Assembly: GCA_964427425.1 (NCBI GenBank)
Contig: CAYRUD010000014.1
Span: 310,001-374,000 of the forward strand
Direction of reading: 5' to 3'
DNA length: 64,000 bases
DNA from: CAYRUD01 sp964427425
GTDB taxonomy: Bacteria; Chlamydiota; Chlamydiia; Chlamydiales; FEN-1388
Shown here: piece after piece, positions 18,169-27,470 of the stretch
Position numbering within the stretch: the first letter of the stretch is position 1
Layout: each line of letters begins with the position of its first letter
Translations under genes and position numbers: made by a program
Notes under the pieces: model-generated
Databases searched by the model: none
The model's input: the letters and a program-made list of their open reading frames with translations, nothing else
Told to the model about the DNA's origin: nothing

Positions 18169-18636
18169 ATTTCAATATCCTCTCTTTTTTAAGTCCGTTC
18201 TAGGTGAGTTTCCCTTTTCGTTTTTTCTCAAGACACCTCCCAATGACTAACTTAATTTTTTATTTGTTAATTTGAGTTAGTATCCCTTTCATTTTCAAAG
18301 ATGATCTACCTATTTTTTTGCCTTGTGAATTTTTATTTTTCTTTAACAGTTGATTTTTAATTTTATTTTGACTAAACCCACGAGGCGTTCATGAGGGAAA
18401 TAACCTCAAGAATGCAAAAAACTCACAAGACTTTTGAATCAAGCGATGTGAGTCAGTTATAGCTTTATACTTCAATTAAAGTCGTTTTTTGAAAATTTGA
18501 GGGGGGAGCCTGCTTTTCTAAAGAGTTTTCAAGAAGCGATTCCATGGTGAAAAAGATGGTTCTTTTTCAAATAAACCCTTCGAAAAGGGTGCGAATTAAG
18601 ATTACAACCGACTTAAGTCTCTAAGTGTGAACGATT
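18169..18636. other. Long upstream region of the 18637 gene with hairpins
   Basis: No gene with coding character was found. Three stem-loops are visible: ACTAACTTAA (18246-18255) with TTGAGTTAGT (18272-18281), TGAGG/CCTCA (about 18392-18408), and ACCCTT-CGAA-AAGGGT (18575-18590). A 23-codon ORF starts at 18391, without support. The region may be a structured leader of the polysaccharide gene cluster. Confidence 0.35.
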
Positions 18637-19608
18637 ATGCTCCAAAGCACTCTGAAACCTATTGTGTATCGTACTTTTTTCATTGCCTCCTGCCTCTTGT
18701 CAGTGTGTCTTCTATCTCACGGCCAGGCCTATACGGGAGAGCCATCTACTTCTCAGCCAGGACATCCAGTCCCTCATAAGCCGGTAGGGAATCATTCAAT
18801 AGCTCATCCAGCTTCACAAGGTCTTCCTCTCTATTACTGGCGGCAGCCGCATATGGTCAACTTTGGCGATTATATATCGCTTAAACTCGTTGAGAGAATT
18901 GTGGGACATTCTGTTCGAGTATATCAAAAAAATACTCCTGAGAAGAAGCTTTTAGCTATCGGATCGATTCTATCTTTTGCAAATGACCATGATGTGGTCT
19001 GGGGCTCTGGTATTAACGGTAAGTTGTTAAATCCAAAGGATTATGTATTTAAAAATTTGGATGTTCGAGCAGTGCGCGGTCCTTTGACTAAATACTATCT
19101 AGAGAATGAATTTGGAATAAAAGTGCCTAGTATTTATGGCGATCCTGCCCTTCTCTTTCCTCTTCTTTTCCCAGAGTTCAAAAGAAAGCAAAATCCTACC
19201 TTTGATTTTATTATTATCCCGCATTACTCGGAAATTCGCTTCTTCCCAAAGAGTCAGTATCCAAATGTTGTCTATCCCACAGAGCCATGGGATCAAGTTA
19301 TCTCAAAGATACTTGATAGTAAATTTGTCATCTCAAGCTCACTTCACGGGATTATCATTGCGGAGGCTTATGGAATTCCAGCTAGACTCTTAAGGATCAC
19401 TGAGAATGAGCGTATTTTTAAATATCTCGACTACTACATGGGAACCGGTCGGTACGATTTTAAAAGTGCTTCATCTGTTGAGGAAGCTTTAGTTCTCGGT
19501 GGTGAAAAACCAATTAAATGCGACTTAAAAAAACTCTATTTCGCATTCCCTTTTGATCTGTGGCCAAACCTACATCCAAAACAGTATAAATTCCAACAAC
19601 ACCGATAG
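18637..19608 (+). CDS. Polysaccharide pyruvyl transferase family protein
   Basis: The 323-residue protein has a signal-peptide-like or anchor N-terminus (about residues 10-32). The family landmarks follow: NFGDYIS near 75, the LLAIGSIL strand, VVWGSGI, RAVRGPLT, YGDPALLFP, and the C-terminal SSSLHGIIIAEAYGIPARLL, which binds the nucleotide or phosphate in GT-B-like pyruvyl transferases. Known members add ketal pyruvate to exopolysaccharides or teichoic-type polymers. An export signal is unusual for an enzyme that uses PEP in the cytoplasm. It is followed after 5 nt by a GH130-like gene, so the two are probably one operon. Confidence 0.8.
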   Translation: MLQSTLKPIVYRTFFIASCLLSVCLLSHGQAYTGEPSTSQPGHPVPHKPVGNHSIAHPASQGLPLYYWRQPHMVNFGDYISLKLVERIVGHSVRVYQKNTPEKKLLAIGSILSFANDHDVVWGSGINGKLLNPKDYVFKNLDVRAVRGPLTKYYLENEFGIKVPSIYGDPALLFPLLFPEFKRKQNPTFDFIIIPHYSEIRFFPKSQYPNVVYPTEPWDQVISKILDSKFVISSSLHGIIIAEAYGIPARLLRITENERIFKYLDYYMGTGRYDFKSASSVEEALVLGGEKPIKCDLKKLYFAFPFDLWPNLHPKQYKFQQHR

Positions 19609-19613
19609 CGCCT

Positions 19614-20789
19614 ATGTCTTTAAAACGATTTGTCCTCCCCCATTTGTATTTTCTCTCGCTGTTTATCTTGCTTGGAAGTAGTCCTCTTCTCTCCTTAGAT
19701 GGAAAGGCTCAAGCTAAGCCTTTGATTGATTTTGAACGAGATATGCTCGATGACTTTGTCCTAGAGACAAAACGAGTAATCATTCCTGGATATCCTGATG
19801 CCTTCAATGCATCCATGATCCGCTGGAATAAATCGCTTCTCATGAGTTTTCGAACAGGCGGCTATCAAGCGGCTTCTGGTCCTGAAGAGTATCTCAGTAC
19901 TGTCCTCATGGCATTTCGCACGAGAGATCCTATTAATGGTTCAACGAACGGAATAGGGCTTATCCTCCTCAATGATTCATTTGAGCCAATAAGTGAGCCT
20001 CAAATACTTGAGATTCCTCATAGCAATCCTTCATTCATGTATAGGCAGCAAGATCCACGGCTCGTTGAGGTGGGGAACAAAGTCTACATAGTCTATAGCA
20101 ATATGATCGATGGTAAGACTATCCCCGAAATTCGTCGTATGTTCGTAGTGGAGCTTCGGTATGATGGAAGGCGCTTTTATACGACAGAGCCTGACGCTTT
20201 AGTAGAGTTTGAAGGTCAAATTGAGCAGCGATGGCAAAAAAATTGGGTTCCTTTTGATTACAAAGGAAATCTGTTGCTTGCATATAGCATAAACCCACAT
20301 CGAATTTTACGACCTCTTTTAGGAACGGGATCGTGCGCTTCTGTTTCCTCGACTCGAGGTGATATTCAATGGAAATGGGGTGATTTAAGAGGGGGAACTC
20401 AGGCAGTGCTTCAAGAAAATGGAGAATACCTCTCGATCTTCCATTCTTCTATTGATATGCCAACTGAGCACTCATTTGGAAAGAAGATCACACATTATTT
20501 TATGGGTGCGTATACATTTCAGGCCGAGCCTCCATTTAGCATCACTCGCATAAGTCCAAAGCCTATAGTAGGCAAGGATTTCTATTACGGCGAGATCTAT
20601 CATGCGCAGACTTGGAAGCCCTTGAGATGCGTTTTCCCTTGCGGAATGATTACGAATAAGAAATACGTTTGGATCTCTTATGGCAGGCAAGACCATGAGA
20701 TCTGGGTTGCAAAGCTTGATAAGAAGAAGCTTATGGATAGTCTTGCTCCTGTTACAGCTAAAGAGGTTGTTCTCAACTCTCCCGAGTAA
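19614..20789 (+). CDS. Secreted GH130-like propeller protein
   Basis: The 391-residue precursor has an N-terminal signal peptide (to about residue 32). The mature part looks like a five-bladed propeller of the GH130 mannoside-phosphorylase type: FNASMIRWNKSLLMSFRT, QQDPRLVEVGNKVYIVYSN, QKNWVPFDYKGNLLLAYSINPH, WKWGDLRGGTQAV, FHSSIDMP and VFPCGMITNKKYVWISYGRQDHEIWVAKLD. The final DHE segment, with Asp and Glu near substrate, matches the family pattern. Enzyme activity is inferred. It follows the pyruvyl transferase by 5 nt and is paralogous to the gene at 20938. Confidence 0.6.
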   Translation: MSLKRFVLPHLYFLSLFILLGSSPLLSLDGKAQAKPLIDFERDMLDDFVLETKRVIIPGYPDAFNASMIRWNKSLLMSFRTGGYQAASGPEEYLSTVLMAFRTRDPINGSTNGIGLILLNDSFEPISEPQILEIPHSNPSFMYRQQDPRLVEVGNKVYIVYSNMIDGKTIPEIRRMFVVELRYDGRRFYTTEPDALVEFEGQIEQRWQKNWVPFDYKGNLLLAYSINPHRILRPLLGTGSCASVSSTRGDIQWKWGDLRGGTQAVLQENGEYLSIFHSSIDMPTEHSFGKKITHYFMGAYTFQAEPPFSITRISPKPIVGKDFYYGEIYHAQTWKPLRCVFPCGMITNKKYVWISYGRQDHEIWVAKLDKKKLMDSLAPVTAKEVVLNSPE

Positions 20790-20864
20790 TGCGTCTTGTG
20801 ATGATTATCCCGTGAGGTTAAGAGAAGATATCGATTTCTCCTCTGTCGCTCAATTCAAATCAAA

Positions 20865-20893
20865 GAGAGCCTGTTTCACTTAAATGGGCTCTC
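20865..20893 (+). terminator. Hairpin between GH130-like paralogs
   Basis: GAGAGCC and GGCTCTC form a 7-bp stem with a 15-nt loop, followed by a T-rich stretch. It lies 76 nt after the first paralog and could end or attenuate the transcript before the second. Confidence 0.5.
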
Positions 20894-20937
20894 GAATTGC
20901 TCTTTTGTAATTTTCATGCCTTGGGAGTTGTAGTCCA

Positions 20938-22011
20938 GTGTTTCGTTTCGTTTCTTTAACAAAAGTGCTTCGATCAGTTTTTTTGAATACATTACTTTTT
21001 GTTGTAACTTTGGGATCTTCTTCAGTTTTTGGCGCAATTGATCTAGAGCGAAAGATGAGTGATCCATTTGTTATAACCACGAAAAGAATCTTTGTTCCTC
21101 AATATCCTCTCGCGTTCAACCCCTCAATCGTGCGGTGGAATGGAGCGAATCTTCTAAGCTTTCGAGTTATTCCGGATAGAAAAAACTCATATGTATCATA
21201 TATTGGCCTTACATGGCTTGATGATACCTTTGACCCAGTTGGAGCGCCTCAGCTTCTTGACTTGAGAGGCTTAAATACAGCGCCATCAAGAGCGGAAGAC
21301 GCGCGGCTTATCTTAGTTGGGAAGAAGCTGTACATGGTCTATAGCGACAATCCATTTCCAAAGATCTCAAGGGGAGGGTTTAGAGTTCACATTGGAGAAG
21401 TGATATGGGATGGTCTTCTCTTTTCCCTAAGGAATGTAGAGGTTTTTACGCAATTCGAAGGTGAAACGCAATCCTTAAGAGAAAAAAATTGGGTGCCATT
21501 TGAATATGATAACGAGCTTCTCTTGGCGTATAGTTTAGAGCCCCATGTCATCTTTAGGCCTCTCTTTGGATATAATGCATGTGAGACAATTTCTTCTACG
21601 CCGACGCATACTTCATGGAAATGGGGTGTCTTGCGAGGGGGTACAACAGCGTTGAGAGAGGGTAATAGCTACTTGTCATTCTTTCATTCATCTATTGATA
21701 TGGCATCGAAGCAATCAGATGGGAAAGTAGGGCCTCATTACTTCATGGGGGCGTATCTCTTTGATTCAACTCCTCCATTTGCCATTACGCATATAAGCCC
21801 AAAGCCGATTATTGGAGAGAGCTATTATGAGGGACAAACATATAAACCTTACTGGAAGCCTGTGATTAAGGTTGTTTTCCCTTGCGGTTTCATCTCAGAT
21901 GATGCCCATATTTGGATCTCCTATGGACGGGATGATCATGAAATGTGGATTACGACTATCGATAAGAAAGGACTGCTTGAGAGCTTAGTTCCTGTAACTT
22001 CAGAGGAATAG
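20938..22011 (+). CDS. Secreted GH130-like propeller protein, paralog
   Basis: The 357-residue precursor starts at GTG 20938, with GGAG in TTGGGAGTT about 14 nt upstream. It has a hydrophobic signal segment (about 12-32) and matches its neighbour throughout: FNPSIVRWNGANLLSFRV, EDARLILVGKKLYMVYSDN, EKNWVPFEYDNELLLAYSLEPH, WKWGVLRGGTTAL, FHSSIDMA and VFPCGFISDDAHIWISYGRDDHEMW. The EDARL motif is closer to the canonical GH130 signature than in the first copy. The likely role is glycan processing outside the cytoplasm. It arose by tandem duplication. Confidence 0.6.
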   Translation: MFRFVSLTKVLRSVFLNTLLFVVTLGSSSVFGAIDLERKMSDPFVITTKRIFVPQYPLAFNPSIVRWNGANLLSFRVIPDRKNSYVSYIGLTWLDDTFDPVGAPQLLDLRGLNTAPSRAEDARLILVGKKLYMVYSDNPFPKISRGGFRVHIGEVIWDGLLFSLRNVEVFTQFEGETQSLREKNWVPFEYDNELLLAYSLEPHVIFRPLFGYNACETISSTPTHTSWKWGVLRGGTTALREGNSYLSFFHSSIDMASKQSDGKVGPHYFMGAYLFDSTPPFAITHISPKPIIGESYYEGQTYKPYWKPVIKVVFPCGFISDDAHIWISYGRDDHEMWITTIDKKGLLESLVPVTSEE

Positions 22012-22019
22012 GAAAGAAG

Positions 22020-22040
22020 AGGAGCCTTTTAAAGGCTCCT
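22020..22040. terminator. Bidirectional intrinsic terminator
   Basis: AGGAGCCTTT and AAAGGCTCCT form a 10-bp stem with a one-base loop centre between convergent genes ending at 22011 and 22047. Confidence 0.75.
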
Positions 22041-22046
22041 GTAAGC

Positions 22047-22961
22047 TTAAAGAACCTGTGGGGTAATTTTCTTTCTATTCCAATACCCATTTCCATAGTC
22101 GAAAGTGATCTGTGATCCTGCTTTAATTGCCTTAGTTGCAACAAGCATGATGTGAGGTCCTTTTGAATTAAAGTGAAGATAGGATTGAAGATTCGCTTTC
22201 TTTTCAGGAGCATGATTAATAAAGCGAGCGAAGTTTCCTTGACTCTTAGCTTCTAGCCCATATTCTGCGTAGATTGTATTAAATCCATAATCAAAACTAT
22301 ACACCATACCTGGATCTTCTTTCTTAGCTTTAGCTAGAGTTCTGATCACTCCAGTATATTCGCCAAGAAACTCACCTTTTTTAATAGATCTCTTTGCGAA
22401 CACCCCATATCCGACTTCATCGTCAATATGGCGGATTTCTACACTCGCCGGAAGTATGCATTCACTCTCATCCCATGAGAGGACCTCTTCCGCTTTCTTG
22501 TTTGTCTCGGCCAATTCAACTGAAGGAGGACCTAACTTTATCTGTCTCTTTTCGTATCTTTCGAGAACCTTGTTAAAGCTCTTCTGACAGCGTTGATCAA
22601 TCTCTATAGAGGCTAATGGCGTAATAGATAGAACTGTGCTAGAGGTGGTTACAAACTGATATGAGGCTTTACCGTCAGCACTACTTGATATAAGGCTAAC
22701 TCGTTCATCTTCTTTTTCACTTTGCAGTGAAGCAAATTCTCTACATCTATGTCTCTTTTGAGTCGTATCATCATGCTGTTCTTGAATCTGCTTTTTTGCA
22801 GTTACGGCAATTTTTTCTACCAAGTGAGGCTTATTCCGAGCAGATCGACGATGAGTATTTTTTTCTTTTTGAGAGCTGTGAACTTGAATATCACAATTCC
22901 GGGAGAGAGGAGGGGAAAGAGAGATAATAGTCATTGTTTCGTACATTAATAATTTTAACAA
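22047..22961 (-). CDS. SET-domain protein lysine methyltransferase
   Basis: The protein is 304 residues from the first start; in-frame starts at residues 7 and 10 are equally possible because no clear ribosome-binding site is seen. Residues 1-165 are charged and unrecognised. Residues 172-295 form a SET domain with GYGVFAKRSIKKGEFLGEYTG, the SAM-binding NFARFINHA (Asn249-His250), and FDYGNGYW at the C-terminal end. SET enzymes methylate lysines, and the chlamydial NUE is a secreted histone methyltransferase. No signal peptide is present, which would fit a type III substrate or an enzyme acting on bacterial histone-like proteins. It is probably monocistronic. Confidence 0.8.
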   Translation of the reverse strand: MLKLLMYETMTIISLSPPLSRNCDIQVHSSQKEKNTHRRSARNKPHLVEKIAVTAKKQIQEQHDDTTQKRHRCREFASLQSEKEDERVSLISSSADGKASYQFVTTSSTVLSITPLASIEIDQRCQKSFNKVLERYEKRQIKLGPPSVELAETNKKAEEVLSWDESECILPASVEIRHIDDEVGYGVFAKRSIKKGEFLGEYTGVIRTLAKAKKEDPGMVYSFDYGFNTIYAEYGLEAKSQGNFARFINHAPEKKANLQSYLHFNSKGPHIMLVATKAIKAGSQITFDYGNGYWNRKKITPQVL

Positions 22962-23098
22962 GAAAATGCGCAGGTAGTTTATTTATCCCGTCTAATTAAC
23001 TGGAGGCAAAAAAGAAGTGTGTTTTAAGTGCCACAGAGAAAGTTTTTTACGAGAGCTTCTTTGAATTGCTCTCCTTCTTAATACTTGAAATTTTTCTA

Positions 23099-23128
23099 TT
23101 GACGCTCTGAGATCTCAACGAATATAAC
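23099..23128 (+). promoter_or_regulatory. Candidate promoter with palindrome for the RND operon
   Basis: TTGACG (23099-23104) and TATAAC (23123-23128) are separated by 18 nt. The spacer contains the perfect 10-bp palindrome TGAGATCTCA (23109-23118), a possible repressor site. The acrA-like start lies 34 nt downstream. Confidence 0.5.
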
Positions 23129-23161
23129 CCGTATAATTATAATTTAAAGTAATGGTATTCC

Positions 23162-24301
23162 ATGTCTCCTCGATTGGGACTCGCAGCTTTATTCGCTTCA
23201 TCTCTTTTTACTGCCATTTCCTGTCACACAGAGAAGAGTTCAACAGCGGCTGCAAATTTCCCTATTCCTGTGGTTGCGTATGAGGTAAAACCTCTATCTG
23301 TCCCTGTGACATTTGATTGTTATGGGTTTGTACAGAGTTCACATGCGGTTGAAATACGAGCCCGCGTTGAAGGGTATCTAGAGGGTATTGAATATGAAGA
23401 GGGATCTCTTGTTCGTGAAGGGGAGCTTCTCTTTACCTTGGAACAAGACCAGTATAAAGCAAGGGTTGATCAAGCTGTAGCTGAAGTACATAGGCAAGAG
23501 GCTCTCTTAGCGAACGCAAGAGCAACCTTGAAGAGATTGCTTTCAATTGAAGATGAAAAGGCTGTGAGTAAACAGCAAATAGATGATGCTTTTACACAAG
23601 TAGAGCAGTCTGAGGCTCTCTTACAAGAAGCTCGAGCACGGCTTCAAGAACGTGAAATCGATTTAGGGTATACTGACATCGTATCTCCAGTGACTGGATT
23701 TGCTGATGCTTCTAACTTTCGAAGAGGAGCGCTTATTACTCCGGCAACTGACAGTTTGTTGACCACTGTGTCACAATTAGACCCCGTATGGGTCAATTTT
23801 CCTGTTTCTGATAATCAGGTTCATAAATTCCAACAGCTCGTAAATCAGAAAGGTGGGGATCACTTTGTAGAGGCATATTTTAGTGATGGCACGCGATTTG
23901 GATATAAGGGGCAGATAGATCTTCAGAGTCCAACATATGACCAATCGACAGCTACATTGAATGTGCGAGCCGTTTTCTCAAATAAAGAAACTCAGCTTCG
24001 TCCAGGTCAGTTCTTACGTTTGAAAGTCTATGCAGGATCTAAAAATGACGTCATTTTGGTTCCTAGAAGGGCTATTATGCAAACTAAGGATGGATCTTAC
24101 GTTTACTGTGTTGATGAATCAAATAAGGTGTTCTCAAAAAAAATCTCATTAGGAGATTGGAGAGGAAGCTGGCAAGAAATAGAACAAGGGTTAAAGAAAG
24201 ATGATCGTGTAATTGTCGATGGTACGAATAAAGTAAGAGTTGGCCAAGAAGTGGCTATAGCGAGTTTCTACTCGCCTGATTCAGCTCCATATAATCAATG
24301 A
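23162..24301 (+). CDS. RND efflux pump periplasmic adaptor (AcrA/MexA type)
   Basis: The 379-residue lipoprotein-like precursor has a signal peptide with Cys21 in FTAISCH, a loose lipobox. It has the standard order of a membrane-fusion protein: a half-lipoyl segment VEIRARVEGYLEGIEYEEGSLVREGELLFTL, a helical hairpin (about 95-160), the second lipoyl half with YTDIVSPVTGFA, a beta-barrel domain and a membrane-proximal end. It bridges the inner-membrane pump to an outer-membrane channel; no TolC-type gene is in the window. The RND pump gene begins 22 nt downstream. Confidence 0.92.
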   Translation: MSPRLGLAALFASSLFTAISCHTEKSSTAAANFPIPVVAYEVKPLSVPVTFDCYGFVQSSHAVEIRARVEGYLEGIEYEEGSLVREGELLFTLEQDQYKARVDQAVAEVHRQEALLANARATLKRLLSIEDEKAVSKQQIDDAFTQVEQSEALLQEARARLQEREIDLGYTDIVSPVTGFADASNFRRGALITPATDSLLTTVSQLDPVWVNFPVSDNQVHKFQQLVNQKGGDHFVEAYFSDGTRFGYKGQIDLQSPTYDQSTATLNVRAVFSNKETQLRPGQFLRLKVYAGSKNDVILVPRRAIMQTKDGSYVYCVDESNKVFSKKISLGDWRGSWQEIEQGLKKDDRVIVDGTNKVRVGQEVAIASFYSPDSAPYNQ

Positions 24302-24323
24302 CGGGGAGCTTACGAAAAGCCAT

Positions 24324-27300
24324 ATGTCAGTTCGCTTTTTTATAGATAGGCCAATCCTCTCAGGGGTACTTTCAATTGTTATTTTTCTCCTAGGATTAGT
24401 TTCTATCGTACTTCTTCCGATAGAACAGCTTCCAAACGTGCTTCCCCCTCAAATTAATGTACAAGCATCATATCCTGGAGCGAGTGCGGAAACGGTTGCT
24501 CAAGCGATAGCTTCGCCAATCGAGCATGAGGTTAATGGCGTTGAAAACATGATTTACATGTATTCAAATTGCTCTGCAACTGGAGATTATACTCTCAACG
24601 TTCTTTTTAAGGTTGGAGCGGATATTAAGCAGGCTCTTATTGATGTTCAAAATAAAGTTGAGCTTGCTACACCACTTCTTCCTGATGAGGTGCAGCGAAG
24701 TGGTGTCAACGTCTTTAAGCAGACCCCATCGATCTTATTAGTTCTCGCGATGCAATCGCCATCCCAGCAACATGATGAAATCTTCTTAAGTAATTATGCC
24801 TCTGTCAATGTTGTTGAGGAACTTCAACGCATACCAGGTGTAAGCAGCGTTAGAATCATTAATGACAGGACATATGCTATGCGGGTCTGGCTTGATCCTG
24901 TGCTCTTAAGAAAATATGAATTAACTCCAAGAGATGTTGCTGACGCTATCAAAGACCAAAACAATCAATATTCGATCGGTCGTATTGGAGAGACTCCAAC
25001 TTCGGGACATACCGAGATGACGATCTCTATTACAAATAAGGGTAGGCTCTCAACTCCTGAGGAATTTAATAATATCATTGTCAAAGCGGGAAATGATGGC
25101 TCGCTCATTTTGTTAAAGGATATCGGCGGAGCAGACCTTGGAGCTCAATCATATAATGTTGCCTGTAAGCTAAACGGAATTCCAACTATATCGATCGCAG
25201 TTTACCAGCAGTTTGGAGCAAATGCCTTGCAAGTTGCTCAGAGTTGCAAGGATAAGCTCGAGGAGATAGCAAAACGATTTCCTCAAGGGATAGAATATGG
25301 CGTTCCCTATGACACTACGAAATTCGTCAAAGTCTCTATCCAAGAAGTTTTGCGGACAATAGCTGAAGCGGCAGTTTTGGTTGTTTTAGTTGTGTATATC
25401 TTTTTGCAGAATTTCAGGCTTACTCTGATTCCGCTTCTCGCGATGATCATATCGATCGTAGGAGCATTTGCAGGTATCTATGCAATGGGACTTTCGATCA
25501 ATATATTGACTCTTTTTGCTCTTGTTTTGGCTATAGGGATTGTAGTTGATGATGCGATCGTCGTTATTGAAAACGTTGAACGAAATATGCGAGTTCACGG
25601 GTATTCAGCAAAAGAGGCGGCCTACATTGCTATGGATGAGGTTCAAGGACCGCTTGTAGCAATCGTTTTAGTTCTCTGTTCTGTCTTTATTCCTGTAGCA
25701 TTTTTAGAAGGGATTGCGGGGCAGCTTTATAAGCAATTCGCTATCACGATATGTATCTCAGTGATTATATCGGGCATAGTCGCTCTTACTTTGAGTCCCG
25801 CATTATCTGCATGTCTTCTTACAAAGCATAATAATGAAACTTGGTTCCACCGTGCCTTTAACTCATTCTTTGATAGGCTGACGCAGCTTTATGGAAAGGG
25901 ATCTTACTGGATTACACATCATCCTAAGATTGGCGTGAGTTTCTTTGTTTCACTTTGTCTCTTCCTTGCTTATCTCTTCAATCATGTGCCGCAAGGGTTT
26001 ATCCCAAACGAAGACCAAGGCTATCTAATCAGTGTCGTGAATATGCCTGAGAGCACAAGCTTAGAGAGAACAGAACAAACAACGCTAAAAACTGAGAGCT
26101 TAGTTCGAAAGGAACCTGCAGTTGATCTCTTTTTTGGAATGTCTGGATTTAGTTTTCTTGATGGTCTGAATAGAACGAATCAGGGAACTAATTTTATTGT
26201 TCTGAAAGACTGGAACCAAAGAATGGATAATCAACAGTCTGCGCCTTTTATCTTAAAAGATCTTTATAAGTTGACGTACAATATTCCTGAGGGGCAAGTC
26301 TTCTTCTTTAATCCTCCTTCGATCCAAGGACTTGGGACTGTCAGTGGTTTCGAGTTCTGGCTTGAGAATAGGGGGGGAGGAAGTTACGAGGAGCTCGAGA
26401 AGGTCACTCGACAATTTATCGAAAAAGCTAAAAAAAGGCCTGAGCTTTCTAATCTAACCTCTACTATATCTGCAAATGCGCCTCAATTATATCTCCAAGT
26501 TGACTACGCAAAGGCAAAAGCATTAGGTGTCGCTACAAGAGATATCTATGATGCCCTTCATTCTCTTTTAGGATCATTATATGTGAATAATTTCAACAAA
26601 GATGGGCGCGTTTATAGAGTTGTCTTGATGGCAAAGCCTCAATCAAGAAAGGATCTGGTTGACATCAAGAATATTTATGTCCGATCGAGAACGGATAAAT
26701 TGATCCCGCTTGAGTCGCTTGTCTTGATTTCGCCATCATCAGGCCCGAACCTTATCAGTCGGTTCAATAACTTTACTGCTGCCAAGATCACGGGAAGCGC
26801 GGCTCCGGGAGTTAGTTCTGGAAAGGCTCTTGAAATTATGGAGTCGCTCGCAAAGGATGAGCTTCCTCAAGATATTTCATTTTCTTGGAGTGGTGAATCA
26901 TATCAAGAAAAAGAAGTTCAAGGATCATCGATAAGCATGATGCTTGGCGGACTTCTCATGGTTTTTTTGATATTAGCTGCTTTGTATGAGCGATGGAGTG
27001 CCCCCTTAGCTGTTATCTTGGCAGTTCCATTTGGTATTGCAGGATCGTTTACTGCTGTATGGCTTGCTAAGATGTCGAACGATATTTATTTCCAGATTGG
27101 ATTGATAACTATTATTGCGCTTTCAGCTAAGAACGCAATTCTCATTGTCGAATTCGCTATGAGTAAGACTAAAGAGGGTATGTCTCATGTTGAGGCAGCG
27201 CTTGAAGCTGGTAAGCTCCGCTTTCGTGCAATTATGATGACATCTCTGACCTTTATCCTGGGAGTTCTTCCGCTCGTTTTAAGCACTGGCCCTGGAGCGA

Positions 27301-27470
27301 ATAGCCGGCGATCTGTTGGCGTCGGTGTTCTTGGCGGTATGTGTGTTGCGACTTTTATGGCAATTTTCTTCGTTCCTCTTTTCTTCAGATTGATCATGGA
27401 TTTTATGAAAAAGAAAGAGACAAAAGATAAGCCTCTTTTTCACAATATAAAGAATGAAAGTAAGAACTAG
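24324..27470 (+). CDS. RND multidrug efflux pump, HAE1 family (AcrB/MexB type)
   Basis: The 1048-residue protein has full family length. TM1 begins at FFIDRPILSGVLSIVIFLLG, and the proton-relay pair sits in TM4 (GIVVDDAIVVIENVERN). Two large periplasmic domains follow TM1 and TM7, and the C-terminal helices include SAKNAILIVEFA and TGPGANSRRSVGVGVLGGM. It should form a trimer and export hydrophobic compounds or dyes with the adaptor encoded upstream. A decayed copy of the 3' end lies at 30311-30403. No terminator is clear after the stop. Confidence 0.95.
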   Translation: MSVRFFIDRPILSGVLSIVIFLLGLVSIVLLPIEQLPNVLPPQINVQASYPGASAETVAQAIASPIEHEVNGVENMIYMYSNCSATGDYTLNVLFKVGADIKQALIDVQNKVELATPLLPDEVQRSGVNVFKQTPSILLVLAMQSPSQQHDEIFLSNYASVNVVEELQRIPGVSSVRIINDRTYAMRVWLDPVLLRKYELTPRDVADAIKDQNNQYSIGRIGETPTSGHTEMTISITNKGRLSTPEEFNNIIVKAGNDGSLILLKDIGGADLGAQSYNVACKLNGIPTISIAVYQQFGANALQVAQSCKDKLEEIAKRFPQGIEYGVPYDTTKFVKVSIQEVLRTIAEAAVLVVLVVYIFLQNFRLTLIPLLAMIISIVGAFAGIYAMGLSINILTLFALVLAIGIVVDDAIVVIENVERNMRVHGYSAKEAAYIAMDEVQGPLVAIVLVLCSVFIPVAFLEGIAGQLYKQFAITICISVIISGIVALTLSPALSACLLTKHNNETWFHRAFNSFFDRLTQLYGKGSYWITHHPKIGVSFFVSLCLFLAYLFNHVPQGFIPNEDQGYLISVVNMPESTSLERTEQTTLKTESLVRKEPAVDLFFGMSGFSFLDGLNRTNQGTNFIVLKDWNQRMDNQQSAPFILKDLYKLTYNIPEGQVFFFNPPSIQGLGTVSGFEFWLENRGGGSYEELEKVTRQFIEKAKKRPELSNLTSTISANAPQLYLQVDYAKAKALGVATRDIYDALHSLLGSLYVNNFNKDGRVYRVVLMAKPQSRKDLVDIKNIYVRSRTDKLIPLESLVLISPSSGPNLISRFNNFTAAKITGSAAPGVSSGKALEIMESLAKDELPQDISFSWSGESYQEKEVQGSSISMMLGGLLMVFLILAALYERWSAPLAVILAVPFGIAGSFTAVWLAKMSNDIYFQIGLITIIALSAKNAILIVEFAMSKTKEGMSHVEAALEAGKLRFRAIMMTSLTFILGVLPLVLSTGPGANSRRSVGVGVLGGMCVATFMAIFFVPLFFRLIMDFMKKKETKDKPLFHNIKNESKN

